Part shown: one piece after another, positions 1-9,104 of the stretch
How positions within the stretch are numbered: position 1 is the stretch's first letter
How the letters are laid out: every line of letters begins with the position of its first letter
Program-made: the position numbers and the translations under genes
Notes under the pieces: generated by a model
The model's input: the letters and a program-made list of their open reading frames with translations, nothing else
Database searches by the model: none
Told to the model about the DNA's origin: nothing
NCBI GenBank assembly: GCA_948467735.1
Contig: CAOKFN010000006.1
Coordinates: 1 to 64,000, forward strand
Source of the DNA: an uncultured bacterium
GTDB lineage: Bacteria; Bacillota; Clostridia; Lachnospirales; Lachnospiraceae
DNA: 64,000 nucleotides
Reading direction: 5' to 3'

Positions 1-55
1 TCAATCCCTCAATCCCTCAATCCCTCAATCCCTCAATCCCTCAATCCCTCAATCC
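1..55. repeat. 8-bp tandem repeat (TCAATCCC, about 6.9 copies)
   Basis: The octamer TCAATCCC is repeated perfectly from base 1 to base 55. The array may start outside the window. It lies in noncoding DNA beyond the end of the small membrane-protein gene. Its position could be the promoter side of a gene to the left, but that gene is not visible. Confidence 0.95.
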
Positions 56-73
56 TATGTAATATATCATCCT

Positions 74-131
74 CAAATATATCGGTTCTCGATATATCTT
101 AATTCAAATATATCATCTTCCGATATATTTG
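74..131. promoter_or_regulatory. Two tandem inverted repeats, candidate operator
   Basis: CAAATATATC (105-114) and GATATATTTG (122-131) form a perfect 10-bp inverted repeat with a 7-bp spacer. A less perfect copy with the same spacing lies at 74-83 and 91-100, offset by 31 bp, about three helical turns. A further half-site is at 60-68. The arrangement suggests binding sites for a dimeric regulator of an unseen leftward gene. No regulator is visible nearby. Confidence 0.5.
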
Positions 132-145
132 TCAAGCATTTACGC

Positions 146-180
146 AAAAAGGCTTTCCTTCATCTGCCCAAAGGAAAGCC
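146..180 (-). terminator. Rho-independent terminator of the small membrane-protein gene
   Basis: GGCTTTCCTT (151-160) pairs perfectly with AAGGAAAGCC (171-180) around a 10-nt loop. On the minus strand the stem is followed by TTTTT. It lies 35 bp past the stop codon of the gene that ends at 216. Confidence 0.85.
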
Positions 181-215
181 CTCGCAAATTCACCCTATTT
201 TATGTACAAAAAAGC

Positions 216-626
216 TCAAGCCCTGCTCTCCCTGACTCTTGAGACAAGCTTCAATATCAAGTGATAAATTCCCCTGATAACGGAAAACACGACAAACATG
301 CAGATAAAGCCCATAACCCCGAACACAATATCCGCAAATTCCATGTTTCCGGTATTCGTCACCCTCTGACCTATTTCAATCGCAAAGGTTATCACAATTA
401 TCAATGTAAATACATAAATCCAGCTGATCACCATAATATGATTATTTCTCGCCAGCCATTTGAATATGGGATGCACCACAAATATCATAGCCATTCCCAG
501 CGCTCCTATGATTAGAAAATGCAGCTCCTTATCCGAAAAATTGTATTCATATGCATCATTCAACATCAACAGACGATTATGTATTTTGGCAGTCAGCCTC
601 ACAATTCCATACAGAAATTTTCCCAT
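216..626 (-). CDS. VanZ-like small integral membrane protein
   Basis: This is a protein of about 136 residues with three clear hydrophobic segments: roughly residues 35-58, 66-86 and 98-120, counted from the first Met. A stretch EIGQR followed about 10 residues later by FADIVFGVMG resembles the VanZ family pattern (E-x-x-Q, then D-x-x-x-N/G-x-x-G). The first ATG at 632 is only 3 nt from the ribosome binding site GGAGG, whereas the second at 626 is 9 nt away, so 626 is preferred. The gene lies downstream of the small gene at 666-878 and ends in a good terminator. The VanZ assignment rests on pattern only, and the role is unknown. Confidence 0.6.
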   Translation of the reverse strand: MGKFLYGIVRLTAKIHNRLLMLNDAYEYNFSDKELHFLIIGALGMAMIFVVHPIFKWLARNNHIMVISWIYVFTLIIVITFAIEIGQRVTNTGNMEFADIVFGVMGFICMFVVFSVIRGIYHLILKLVSRVRESRA

Positions 627-665
627 CCGCATACACCTCCCAGCTCCACAGCCTTCCTATTTCAC

Positions 666-878
666 TCAATATTCTTTTGCTATCTCCTCAATCCCGTACT
701 TCTGCCTGAAAGCCTCCAGCTCTTTAAGACTCCGTATCAAGCACTCCTCCTTAAATTCTCCCGTATGTATATTCTTAAATCCGGCCACCTGCTCGCCATT
801 GCAGATACTGCATTTCAAAACCGGCTTCCAATTATCCTTATCATACTCTGCCTGTCTGACCTGTTTTTTTCGGAACAT
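666..878 (-). CDS. Small conserved clostridial protein of unknown function
   Basis: The encoded protein has 70 residues. The start is set by GGAGGAG placed 7 nt before the ATG at 878; an upstream extension to 953 lacks such a site. The sequence has an SICNGEQVAGFKN core and ends in an EAFRQKYGI-type helix. I recall this as a widespread small clostridial family that databases sometimes label aspartate dehydrogenase, a label with no visible basis in a protein this short. It has two Cys residues (CSIC and EECL) and no membrane segment. It is probably co-transcribed with the VanZ-like gene from the promoter at 975-1003. Confidence 0.7.
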   Translation of the reverse strand: MFRKKQVRQAEYDKDNWKPVLKCSICNGEQVAGFKNIHTGEFKEECLIRSLKELEAFRQKYGIEEIAKEY

Positions 879-1245
879 TTCCACTCTCCTCCTTCGCATT
901 ATAAACCATAACCATTCTTTACCTATTTTATCTGTGCCGACGAAAACATCCATAAGCTCTGTTTTTATTCGCTAATCATACCCCTTTCCCCTAAAATAGT
1001 CAACAAAAGAAAACTTAAGATTCTCTGCATCCGTATCCCTCCGACACACAGCAGTCACGCCGCCAAATAACTTATGCTGCTGTTTCGCTGTGCCTCATCC
1101 CGTTCATATCATAATTTGAGCGATAAAAAATTGACGCCGGCGTTATAAAAATTCCAGTTGTATGGATTCATTTTATATGATATTCTTTTTACAGGAAAAA
1201 ATATAAGTCCTCATAAAAAAACAGCCATAACCTTAAGGAAACATT
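879..1245. other. Divergent intergenic region between the small gene and holA
   Basis: Apart from the leftward promoter at 975-1003, this stretch holds a 10-bp palindrome ACGCCGGCGT at 1134-1143. It also has a weak plus-strand promoter candidate for holA: TTGTAT at 1158-1163, a 17-bp spacer, and TATTCT at 1181-1186. The open frames seen here do not look coding. Confidence 0.5.
975..1003 (-). promoter_or_regulatory. SigA-type promoter for the two small minus-strand genes
   Basis: On the minus strand, TTGACT (998-1003) is followed by a 17-bp spacer and TATGAT (975-980). Each hexamer matches consensus at 5 of 6 positions. Transcription would start near 968, about 90 nt before the ATG at 878. 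Confidence 0.7.
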
Positions 1246-2220
1246 ATGAAGCAGATAAACAACGACATAAACCAGAAAACTTTCAAACAAATATACCTTC
1301 TCTATGGAGAAGAACGATATCTGCGCAGGCAGTATCGTGAAAAACTTCAAAAAGCCCTCTGCGACGAGGGCGATACCATGAATACCCACTTCTATGAGGG
1401 CAAAGACGTCCCCGTTGGCGAAATTATCGATCTGGCCGAAACTCTGCCCTTTTTAGCGGACCGCCGCGTCATTTTCATCACCAACAGCGGTCTCTTTAAA
1501 TCCGGCGGCGAAAAAATGGCGGAGTACCTCTCCGCCTTGAACGACACTTCTTTTTTTATCTTTACGGAAAGCGAGGTAGACAAACGCAGCAAGCTGTACA
1601 AAACCGTACAGTCCAAAGGCTATGCCGCGGAATTCGCCATTCAGGACGAAAATACGTTAAAACGCTGGGTTGGGGCCGCTCTGGCAAAAGAAGGGAAAAA
1701 AATTACGGAAAATACCGCCCTGCTGCTCCTGTCAAAGACAGGCACCGACATGGACAACATTCAGATGGAACTGGAAAAACTGATATGCTACTGCATGGAT
1801 CGGGAAGTTGTCACCTCGGAGGATGTGGAGGCCGTCTGTACAACCCGCGTCACCAGCCATATTTTCGATATGATCAACGCCATTGCCGCCAAACAGCAGC
1901 AACAGGCACTGAATCTGTATTATGATCTTCTCGCCTTGAAAGAGCCTCCCATGCGCATTCTATTCCTGATAGCGAGACAGTGCAATATGCTGCTGCAGAC
2001 AAAAGAATTGAAATCAAAAGGCTATGACAACCGCACCATCGGCTCTAAAATCGGTGTCGCGCCCTTCATTGCAGGCAAATATGTAAGCCAAGCCTCCAAA
2101 TTCAAAACCGCCTCCCTGCGCAGGGCGGTGGAAAAATGTGTGGAAGCGGAAGAAGCGGTCAAAACCGGGCGGATGAACGACGTTATGAGCGTGGAGATTT
2201 TGATATTGTCGGTATTGTAG
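1246..2220 (+). CDS. holA: DNA polymerase III delta subunit (HolA)
   Basis: This 324-residue protein is the clamp-loader subunit that opens the beta sliding clamp. The N-terminus (YLLYGEERYLRRQYREKL) and the AAA+-like body match clostridial HolA/YqeN proteins, and the length is typical. AAGGAAA lies 6 nt before the ATG. It is the only sizeable gene of the window on the plus strand and converges with the HAD gene at 2274. In Bacillus-type genomes holA directly follows comEC; here comEC lies 42 kb away in the opposite orientation. Confidence 0.92.
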   Translation: MKQINNDINQKTFKQIYLLYGEERYLRRQYREKLQKALCDEGDTMNTHFYEGKDVPVGEIIDLAETLPFLADRRVIFITNSGLFKSGGEKMAEYLSALNDTSFFIFTESEVDKRSKLYKTVQSKGYAAEFAIQDENTLKRWVGAALAKEGKKITENTALLLLSKTGTDMDNIQMELEKLICYCMDREVVTSEDVEAVCTTRVTSHIFDMINAIAAKQQQQALNLYYDLLALKEPPMRILFLIARQCNMLLQTKELKSKGYDNRTIGSKIGVAPFIAGKYVSQASKFKTASLRRAVEKCVEAEEAVKTGRMNDVMSVEILILSVL

Positions 2221-2273
2221 GATCTTTCCTGTCATCTGCCGCACAATGCATGCCGTTCTTCACGGTTCCATCC

Positions 2274-2642
2274 CTACTTTTCCCTGATAACCTGCGGCAA
2301 CTCAAAGCAGTCCCTCTCCACGTTTATGGCTGCCGCCATATCCAGCCCCGACGGCTTCCTGTCATTTATCACAATCCGCTCTCCCATGGGCATTTCAAAC
2401 AAAATTTCATCATAGCGAATCGAGTTCTTTTTCAAGAAATCAATGGTCCGTTCCCGGTACTGCTCCAGACGGGAAGTCAGAATTACAATCTTATCCTCCG
2501 GAGGAAGCCCGTCCAGATACTCTTTCGCTCCCTTCAGCAGAATATCCTCCCCCTTTGTCTTATAGCCGTTATGCTCCACCAGCGTCCCGTCCAAATCAAA
2601 TATCCATGTCTTCGGCAGTGTGGATAAAGTCAAATCTTCCAT
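2274..2642 (-). CDS. HAD-family phosphatase (capsule-phosphatase type)
   Basis: This is a short HAD hydrolase of 122 residues. Motif I is FDLDGTLVEHNGY, with the nucleophile and acid/base Asp. Motif II is VILTSR, and the C-terminal motif is VINDRKPSG. Such short HADs occur in polysaccharide loci and dephosphorylate sugar phosphates or act as noncatalytic partners. AGGAGG lies 7 nt before the ATG at 2642; the frame extends upstream without another good start. It is the last gene of the 40-kb glycan locus, separated from the next gene by 120 bp containing a hairpin. Its substrate cannot be read from the sequence. Confidence 0.75.
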   Translation of the reverse strand: MEDLTLSTLPKTWIFDLDGTLVEHNGYKTKGEDILLKGAKEYLDGLPPEDKIVILTSRLEQYRERTIDFLKKNSIRYDEILFEMPMGERIVINDRKPSGLDMAAAINVERDCFELPQVIREK

Positions 2643-2701
2643 GCCAAAACCTCCTGTTTCTCCCTGCTTATAAAAACCCGTCCCCCGCTGCAGGCACGGC
2701 A

Positions 2702-2724
2702 CAAAGTCAGCTATGCTGACTTTG
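2702..2724. repeat. 10-bp inverted repeat with 3-nt loop
   Basis: CAAAGTCAGC (2702-2711) pairs with GCTGACTTTG (2715-2724). It lies between the GT9-like gene and the HAD gene. There is no T run on either side, so it could be a processing or partial termination hairpin rather than a standard terminator. Confidence 0.6.
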
Positions 2725-2762
2725 CTCATCGCTTGCGGGAATCAAAATTTTGCCGCTCTGCG

Positions 2763-4001
2763 TCAGATTTTGTTGTCAAGCGCCTCAGTTGAAACAACAA
2801 TGTTCTCCCATCCCTCAAGCCGATACATATCAATGGCTTTCCATTCGGTATCACAGTAATTATAATCCGGATAAAGAGCAATCTTCCTACAGGAGGCTTC
2901 TCTCAGCACATCGCAGAGACCGCTCCTGATGCCGATAAAAGTCCCCGCCCTCTCCACAACGGACTGCATTTCCGATATGGCCGGACTGATGGGCAGCGTA
3001 CCGGGCAGCGGCTTCTCACTCCCCGACACATTCGTATAACACCGATAATTCCTGCTATGAAAGCTGTCAACAACTTTGGCCCAGATATCCGCAGGCAGTG
3101 CGGTCACTGATTTCGCATAAGGGGCGATAATCACAGACCGTCCCGGTTCAATCTTCTCAATATCCCCGTACTGCCGAAAGCCTGCGGGCCTGACGGCTTC
3201 GGCCGACACAGGCAGCCCAAACACGCCGCAGCAGTAAAGCTGCTCCAAAGGAATCCGCTTTACATACAGCGCCCGAAAAAGATTTACCACATAAGGCCTG
3301 TCCTGATGGGGGATGAACACGTTTTTATCCTCGGTAAACAAAGCCGCCTGAATCGTCTCGTCCATATCCTTCTGGGTAAATATTTCCACTTTATACAGCC
3401 CAAACAGCCCGGCCACTTCCCCGCAGGCCTTTCCGATCACACCAACGACACAGTTTTCAACGCCTCTCTTTTTCAAAAAACACGGCAGATAGGACATCAT
3501 AATATAAATATCACCCAAGGCGGAAAAAGGACACAGAATCTTAAACTGGCCCGGATACTTCCGTTCCAGCCGACGCAGCAGTCCCATTCCCGTCTCCACC
3601 CTTCGGCGCATACGTACAATGGTATCCGGAGAAACAGAATACTCCGCATAGCTGTTGTAATTTACGAGCTTATGTATCTGCCCGCCATATCCCATGCGCC
3701 GCAGCTGCGTCTGCATGGCGGAATAGGCCCTTGCCGCAATACAGACGCAGGTTTTCTCCGACGGCTCCGCCAATATCTCCTCAGGAGACCGAATTTCAAT
3801 TCCTCTGTACAAATTTCCCTGCTTCGCCGCGTTATTATCCAAGAATGCAGCAACGTCAAATCCCCTGTCAAGCAGCACGTCCGCCAATTCCTCCGCCGCG
3901 CTGCAATGCCCGAATAAATAAATCCGCCTTCCCTGAATGGCATGACTGCGAACCAGCCGATCCAGATTTTCCAACATTTCTTCGTATAACCGTTTTTCCA
4001 T
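2763..4001 (-). CDS. Rossmann-like domain fused to a GT9-like (heptosyltransferase-type) glycosyltransferase
   Basis: This 412-residue protein has two parts. Residues about 24-100 form the Rossmann-like module shared across this locus (YLFGHCSAAEE, then FLDNNAAKQGN). Residues about 150-412 resemble GT-B enzymes of family GT9: an early ALGDIYIM stretch and a late block with VIIAPYAKS, an ERAGTFIGIRSG segment and IALYP, as in the donor-binding half of ADP-heptose transferases. It is a paralogue of the protein at 7293-8576. A GT9-type protein beside an ADP-heptose pathway suggests a heptosyl donor. This is inference; the usual catalytic acidic residue was not confirmed. It has no membrane segment. 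Confidence 0.65.
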   Translation of the reverse strand: MEKRLYEEMLENLDRLVRSHAIQGRRIYLFGHCSAAEELADVLLDRGFDVAAFLDNNAAKQGNLYRGIEIRSPEEILAEPSEKTCVCIAARAYSAMQTQLRRMGYGGQIHKLVNYNSYAEYSVSPDTIVRMRRRVETGMGLLRRLERKYPGQFKILCPFSALGDIYIMMSYLPCFLKKRGVENCVVGVIGKACGEVAGLFGLYKVEIFTQKDMDETIQAALFTEDKNVFIPHQDRPYVVNLFRALYVKRIPLEQLYCCGVFGLPVSAEAVRPAGFRQYGDIEKIEPGRSVIIAPYAKSVTALPADIWAKVVDSFHSRNYRCYTNVSGSEKPLPGTLPISPAISEMQSVVERAGTFIGIRSGLCDVLREASCRKIALYPDYNYCDTEWKAIDMYRLEGWENIVVSTEALDNKI

Positions 4002-4212
4002 CGTCCGCTCCGTCTTAGAACCCGCCCGTAAATCCTCTCATTCGGCCTGCCTGCATCCCCGGATCCTGCACGAACCTGTGCTTCGCTCCTGTCCGCCTGA
4101 ACGTATGCTGACATCACACGGCGCTGTCGGCCCTGATACCCGCCGACTCCTCCCCGCCTTTCCTTTGCAGGCCCATCCTGCGCCAAACCCAGAGTTATTT
4201 ATTAACGGCTCC

Positions 4213-6264
4213 CTAACATAACAACGCTTCCCAAACCTCTTCCGCGTCCAAAAGCCCCGCCTCCGCGAAATGAAATAAATTCCCACAGGCCTCCACCGTA
4301 GAAATCAATCGAAACCGATCCGAAAACTCATACATATGATACAGGGAAAGAAGCCTCCTTGCATACTCTTTCGTAATCTGCCGGTATTCCACTCCTCCGC
4401 CCATGGCATACTTATTTTCCCCATCGGCAAGCACCAATACCTTCCACTTTGTCTTCCTCGCCGCTTGGGACGCCAAAAAAGCCTCCAGCAACTTTTCTTT
4501 TAAGGGCTCGTCCTCCCGTATCAGGAAAATTCTGTCATATTTCTCAATATCCGATTCCAGCGTCTTCAGCATAACGGCCTCCTGCCCCTCCCGAACCGCC
4601 TGATTCACCCGGACCGCCATTCTCTGATAATAGCTGCTGTTATAATAAACCGATTCCATGCCGAAAGGAAAATCATCATGCGTAAACATTAATTCCCGAA
4701 ATTCCGAAGCGTCCGCCCACAAGGCTTCCGGCAGACACTGCCGCAGGTACCCGTAGCACCACTCCAATTCCCTGTTTGCCTCCCGAATCCACTCTATGGC
4801 GTCATACTCCGTAAACCGGTCGTAATATCCGCTGTGCTTTTCACACAGATAGTTCTCTACCACAATAACAGGTATCTTCGCCTTCCTGACCTTCTCCGCA
4901 AAAAGAGGCGCGTATTTTTGAAACAGCCTCCTTCTCTCCAAAGACAAAAACGGAATTCTCTCACAGCCATCTAAAGCGTCCGCCCCAGCCTCCTGCAGAA
5001 ATGCAGAATCCGTAATATAACAGCCTTCCCTGAGCTTAATCAAATCGGAAATCTCTTCCAGCAGATCCACCGCCGCATAATCCATTTCTTCCAATTTGGC
5101 ATCTCGACGGAAATGCTTTTTCACATCCTGCTCCACGCACCTTTTCCGGTAGGCGTTTTTAAATTTTACGCCGCCCGAGGAAATTCCCTCTAAAAAGGCT
5201 GACACTTTAGAATCTATAGCCTCGCCAAAAGCCGCCTCTTCATAGGAATCCGACATCATGCTCACAAGACTGCCCGCGGCATAATCGGCCCGTAAGAATT
5301 CCTCGTCGAGCAGCATGGAATGAACAATCACCCGCAGGCTGTAGCTCCCCGCCAGCAGAAAATTCTTCTCCTGAAACTCCATGGTAAGATATCTGCAAAA
5401 CCATCTGCTCAGAAAACTTTTGTAAGACCGAAAAAAGTTGGGATATCTGCTCTTTATTTCCGCGGGCGCATGATATTCTTTTTTCACCCGAATCCGAAAC
5501 AGAATGTCCTTAAACATAGTGAAAGAAATCTCATACAGCTGCAGCCAGTATTCCTCAAAATTTCCCTCTCTTTGAAAAATTTCATTCAACTCCCGTATGC
5601 TTTCCTCCACCTCGAAATAACGCTGATAATTTGTGGAGAAATTTCCCTCCCTCAGATAGCGGTAATTATAAAGGGGGGAATCCAGAAAACATATTTTTCC
5701 AGCTTGTATACACAAGCGTGCATTATAAACCAAATCTTCACATATGCGATTGCTCATTGCAATATCCGCATTTCTAAGAAATGCCGTAGAAAACATTTTA
5801 TCCCATAATATAGGCGTCTGCCGCCCCAGCAGCTCCTTGTTCTCCTTTACACAGCTCCCTTCTACAAGTTTATATTCCAGCATTCCTTTTGAAACCTTAT
5901 CCCCTATGCCGTTACTGGCATAAACACAGATATCCGCTTTCTCCTCCGTGATACGGTTCAGCACCCTGCCCACAAGCTCTCTCTCTATGTAATCATCCGA
6001 ATCCACAAAAATAATATACTCTCCTGCCGCCAGCCGGATCCCAAGATTTCTTGCAATGCCCTGCCCCTCATTCTCCTTTTCCACATATCGGACTCTCGCG
6101 TCCAGAGCCTCCCATTTCCTGCAGATATTCCCTGACCTGTCCGTGGAACCATCATTGATCAGAAGAATCTCCAGATCGGCGTATTCCTGACTCACAATGG
6201 ACTCAATGCATTGATCCAAGTATTTTTCCGTATTATAAATCGGAACGATGACAGATACCTTCAT
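4213..6264 (-). CDS. GT2 glycosyltransferase with long C-terminal extension
   Basis: The protein has 683 residues. Residues 1 to about 230 are a canonical GT-A fold: VIVPIYNTEKYL at the N-terminus, INDGSTDRS, and the metal-binding DSDD in FVDSDDY. The rest, about 450 residues, is not a known transferase by eye. Near the C-terminus, MFTHDDFPFGMESVYY followed by SSYYQRM recalls DUF6270/SGNH-like ends, which is tentative. Retaining or inverting chemistry and the sugar are unknown. It starts 8 bp after the stop of the gene at 6273, and a 210-bp GC-rich spacer without a gene separates it from the GT9-like gene downstream. Confidence 0.8.
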   Translation of the reverse strand: MKVSVIVPIYNTEKYLDQCIESIVSQEYADLEILLINDGSTDRSGNICRKWEALDARVRYVEKENEGQGIARNLGIRLAAGEYIIFVDSDDYIERELVGRVLNRITEEKADICVYASNGIGDKVSKGMLEYKLVEGSCVKENKELLGRQTPILWDKMFSTAFLRNADIAMSNRICEDLVYNARLCIQAGKICFLDSPLYNYRYLREGNFSTNYQRYFEVEESIRELNEIFQREGNFEEYWLQLYEISFTMFKDILFRIRVKKEYHAPAEIKSRYPNFFRSYKSFLSRWFCRYLTMEFQEKNFLLAGSYSLRVIVHSMLLDEEFLRADYAAGSLVSMMSDSYEEAAFGEAIDSKVSAFLEGISSGGVKFKNAYRKRCVEQDVKKHFRRDAKLEEMDYAAVDLLEEISDLIKLREGCYITDSAFLQEAGADALDGCERIPFLSLERRRLFQKYAPLFAEKVRKAKIPVIVVENYLCEKHSGYYDRFTEYDAIEWIREANRELEWCYGYLRQCLPEALWADASEFRELMFTHDDFPFGMESVYYNSSYYQRMAVRVNQAVREGQEAVMLKTLESDIEKYDRIFLIREDEPLKEKLLEAFLASQAARKTKWKVLVLADGENKYAMGGGVEYRQITKEYARRLLSLYHMYEFSDRFRLISTVEACGNLFHFAEAGLLDAEEVWEALLC

Positions 6265-6272
6265 CTTAACCT

Positions 6273-7181
6273 CTATCTCCCCCTGTCTCCCGCGCCCTGT
6301 TCCACGCCCATTCGTATTTTGAGCCGCTCTGTTTCTTCCGAAATAGCATAATCAAGCAAAAAATCCGTCGTCTCCTTGTCCGTAATTCCCATATCGATTC
6401 CAATCACGCCATCCGCAATTCCAAGCGTCCCTATGGAGTCAATCCCAAAACAGTACTTCAAGATGGGCAGAATTAATTTCCCGTCCCTCCAATGGAAAAA
6501 TCCCGACGCGTCAGGCCGTTTCAGAAAATCATCCGAATAATGTACAAATTTCAGATTTTCCGCATAGAAAGTCTCAATATTAAGCGCGGTCCGATTTTTC
6601 AGGCAGGTAAAATACCCGTCCACATTCTCTATCTGCCCCGCCTTGAACGCGGCGTCCTGACAATGCTCTTTCATAATGCCAAACCAATCGACGGTATTGT
6701 CAACAAAAGAAACTCCGAACGACCAGTGATATCCCTTTGTCCTTGTGGGCCACATGTCAAGTGAAAATATATTCACCTTTTCTTCCCTTGCATACATTTC
6801 TACTTTTGAAAGCATCTCGCAGGCTCTCTTCGGAGAAAGACAGATGCATGTGTCGTCGGCATCAATATTCCAGAAATAGGGATACCCGTTCTCCTTTGCA
6901 TGAGAAAATGTGCTGATATGCGCGTATCCGGCATTCCGCCATAAAGCGTTCGTGATGTTAGACACAATATACTCCGTTTCCGAAGAATCCTTGCAGCTTT
7001 CCATGAACGCAACGGCGTCTTTTGGGAATTCCACCTTATTCAGGACAGCCTCTTTTAACTCATTGTTATCGCATAAGATGTATCCACGGGAATCAGGCAT
7101 GCACTCAATGATGCGGATCCAATGCTGTAAATTTCTAAAGGTATACAACTCATTTCTGTTTATTTTTAAGTAAAAAACCAT
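6273..7181 (-). CDS. GT-A-like glycosyltransferase of unassigned family
   Basis: The protein has 302 residues. A central FWNIDADDTC segment has the look of a DxD metal site in a GT-A fold, and the later HYSDDFLKRP and FFHWRDGKL stretches fit an acceptor-side loop. No family could be named. GAGGAG lies upstream of the ATG at a normal distance. It is tightly coupled to the GT2 gene (8 bp gap), so the two may act on the same glycan. Confidence 0.55.
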   Translation of the reverse strand: MVFYLKINRNELYTFRNLQHWIRIIECMPDSRGYILCDNNELKEAVLNKVEFPKDAVAFMESCKDSSETEYIVSNITNALWRNAGYAHISTFSHAKENGYPYFWNIDADDTCICLSPKRACEMLSKVEMYAREEKVNIFSLDMWPTRTKGYHWSFGVSFVDNTVDWFGIMKEHCQDAAFKAGQIENVDGYFTCLKNRTALNIETFYAENLKFVHYSDDFLKRPDASGFFHWRDGKLILPILKYCFGIDSIGTLGIADGVIGIDMGITDKETTDFLLDYAISEETERLKIRMGVEQGAGDRGR

Positions 7182-7292
7182 TTCTCCATCTCCTCTGCCA
7201 GATTCGTATCTAAGGCCGCGCCTGACACTTCTTCCGTTTTTCCGCCGTTTAGGGCGGCATGTGCGTCTTTCATGGCCGTCCCCGTCTTCCCG

Positions 7293-8576
7293 TCATTTTT
7301 TCAGGCTGGATACCACCTCGTCCTGCAGCCGCCCGTCTCCCTCTTCAAACAAAATTTCCGCCGCATCCTCACACAGTCCCATTTTCTTTAAACTAAAATA
7401 TTCAAAAGCGCTGCAGTTAAAAAATCGATTCCGGGCGTCGTACAATATGACCTTCTTCGCCTTTGTGCCGCTGATAATATCGCAGAACCCGCTTCGGACT
7501 CCCACAAAATATCCCGCTCTTTCCACAAACTGCGGTGCCATCTCCAAGGAAACGAACACAGGCACCGTGCCTTCCACCGCCGGTTCCCCGCTGCCTCCGC
7601 TGTTGGTACAGACCTTAAAGCCTTCTTTTAAAAGCCTCCCCGCCAGCGCCGCCCAGAATCCGTCCGGCAGGTCCGCCAGCGTATTGGAATAGGGCGACAG
7701 AACCACCGTATTCCCCGCCTGCAGCCGATTCTCCGAAAAGATAGGCTCCAATTCGGTGTCCATGTTGGAAAGCGCCGGATGCTCCGGACGCGCCGTCTCC
7801 GGAAGATCAAATACAAATCTGCGGAATAGCTCCGTAAAATCCAGCCCCTTGTATCCGCGAAACCACTCCAAGGGATTTGTGTGAATCTGATACCACGAAT
7901 CGTTTAACAATGTAATTTTCACCTTTTCCGGACAGAGCATGTGATATTGGATCAGGCAGGCACAGTCCACCTTTTTGTCAAATACCTCCACATTCCTGAT
8001 TTCAAAGAGTCTTGCCGCTTTTTCACATGCTTTGGTGATAACCAGAAAAACATAATCCTCCATCTGATTTTTTTTCAGATACTGCTTCCAGAAAGCGCCA
8101 ATTAGATAAATATCCCCCGTCCCTGTATATGGGCACACAAAAATAGGGACATTGCCATACCTGCGAAGCAGTTTCTGATAAATACGCCTGCCCGACACCG
8201 CCTGACTCACATGCTCTCTCAAAGTCTCTATGTGGTACAGCACCAGAATATTTTCCTTTCTGATTCCCTTATCCTCAAGCTGTGCCGCCATTTCTCTCCA
8301 ATAATGAGAGCAGATAATATAAAGCTTCCGCCTGTTTCCCGGTTTCTTTACCCCGTCGATGGGAAGCACTTTGATACGGCTGCAGTAACTGCCCTGCTTC
8401 GCCCTGTCATTATCCAGCACATTGACCGGTTCTATGTGATATGTCCGCAGAATCTGTATAATCTGTCTTGAATTCTCACTTACTCCAAATAGGTACACCT
8501 GCCTGTCCCGAAAAACGCCCCTGCGAAACAGCAGGGCGATCTTTTTCTCCACCCTTGCCAGCTGATAATCGAACAT
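7293..8576 (-). CDS. Rossmann-like domain fused to a GT9-like (heptosyltransferase-type) glycosyltransferase, second copy
   Basis: This 427-residue paralogue has the same layout as the protein at 2763-4001. The Rossmann-like module (YLFGVSENSRQ, VLDNDRAKQGS) spans about residues 25-100. A GT9-like part follows with CPYTGTGDIYLI, TVVLSPYSNTL, CTNSGGSGEP and ERAGYFVGVRSG. GAGG precedes the ATG at 8576 by 8 nt; a TTG two codons earlier is less likely. Two diverged copies imply two distinct transfer steps. The nucleotide-heptose donor is inferred from context. Confidence 0.65.
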   Translation of the reverse strand: MFDYQLARVEKKIALLFRRGVFRDRQVYLFGVSENSRQIIQILRTYHIEPVNVLDNDRAKQGSYCSRIKVLPIDGVKKPGNRRKLYIICSHYWREMAAQLEDKGIRKENILVLYHIETLREHVSQAVSGRRIYQKLLRRYGNVPIFVCPYTGTGDIYLIGAFWKQYLKKNQMEDYVFLVITKACEKAARLFEIRNVEVFDKKVDCACLIQYHMLCPEKVKITLLNDSWYQIHTNPLEWFRGYKGLDFTELFRRFVFDLPETARPEHPALSNMDTELEPIFSENRLQAGNTVVLSPYSNTLADLPDGFWAALAGRLLKEGFKVCTNSGGSGEPAVEGTVPVFVSLEMAPQFVERAGYFVGVRSGFCDIISGTKAKKVILYDARNRFFNCSAFEYFSLKKMGLCEDAAEILFEEGDGRLQDEVVSSLKK

Positions 8577-8621
8577 GCTCAAATCCTCTTGTTTTTCCGA
8601 AACTATTCGTAGATAACTCTC

Positions 8622-9104
8622 TTAACTGTTCCCATGGGAGGCGCGCGCAGGAACCGTCCTCAGATGATATAGTCCAAGGCATACCGCGTCCTCTTCATTG
8701 ACCTGCGTTTCCTTCAGCACCCGTCCCAGCAGATTGTCCTTCGGACGGGACACATAAGTAAACGCAATATTATCAAAAAATTTATGAAAGGAATAATAAT
8801 CGTACACTGTCTCGATGGTTTTCTTGGCGCATCGGCACAGACGCACCTTTTTCCCCCCGCTTCCATATTCTGCCAGCGCTTTCCGCGCCAGACGGCATGT
8901 TTTATTGTCATAAAACAAAACCACCGCCCCGTCGGCATACTTTCTGTCCATGTAATCTCCCAGATGCGCCAAGGCATAATAATCCAGCTTCCTGTTGTCG
9001 TTCACCAAAACCAGAACCACCTTTTTATAATCAATCCTGCACTGAAACCGGAGCATTGCCCATAAAAACGCTCCGTGCAGCATACGCGCCATTTCCCTAA
9101 ACAT
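8622..9104 (-). CDS. Hypothetical protein, coupled to the SIS isomerase gene
   Basis: The protein has 160 residues and I do not recognise it. It begins with a hydrophobic/basic segment, then VVLVLVNDNRKLDYYALAH, which looks like the first strand and turn of an alpha/beta fold. It has no obvious signal peptide. It overlaps the upstream isomerase gene by 8 bp, so coupled translation is likely. The start is uncertain: the ATG at 9104 lies only 1 nt from GGAG, and ATGs at 9092 and 9083 are alternatives. Confidence 0.5.
   Translation of the reverse strand: MFREMARMLHGAFLWAMLRFQCRIDYKKVVLVLVNDNRKLDYYALAHLGDYMDRKYADGAVVLFYDNKTCRLARKALAEYGSGGKKVRLCRCAKKTIETVYDYYSFHKFFDNIAFTYVSRPKDNLLGRVLKETQVNEEDAVCLGLYHLRTVPARASHGNS

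Noticed and set aside
4002..4212. GC-rich stretch with open frames between the GT2 and GT9-like genes
   Set aside because: The frames run into the neighbouring genes in other phases, are Arg/Gly-rich, and lack a start site. It looks like noncoding spacer.
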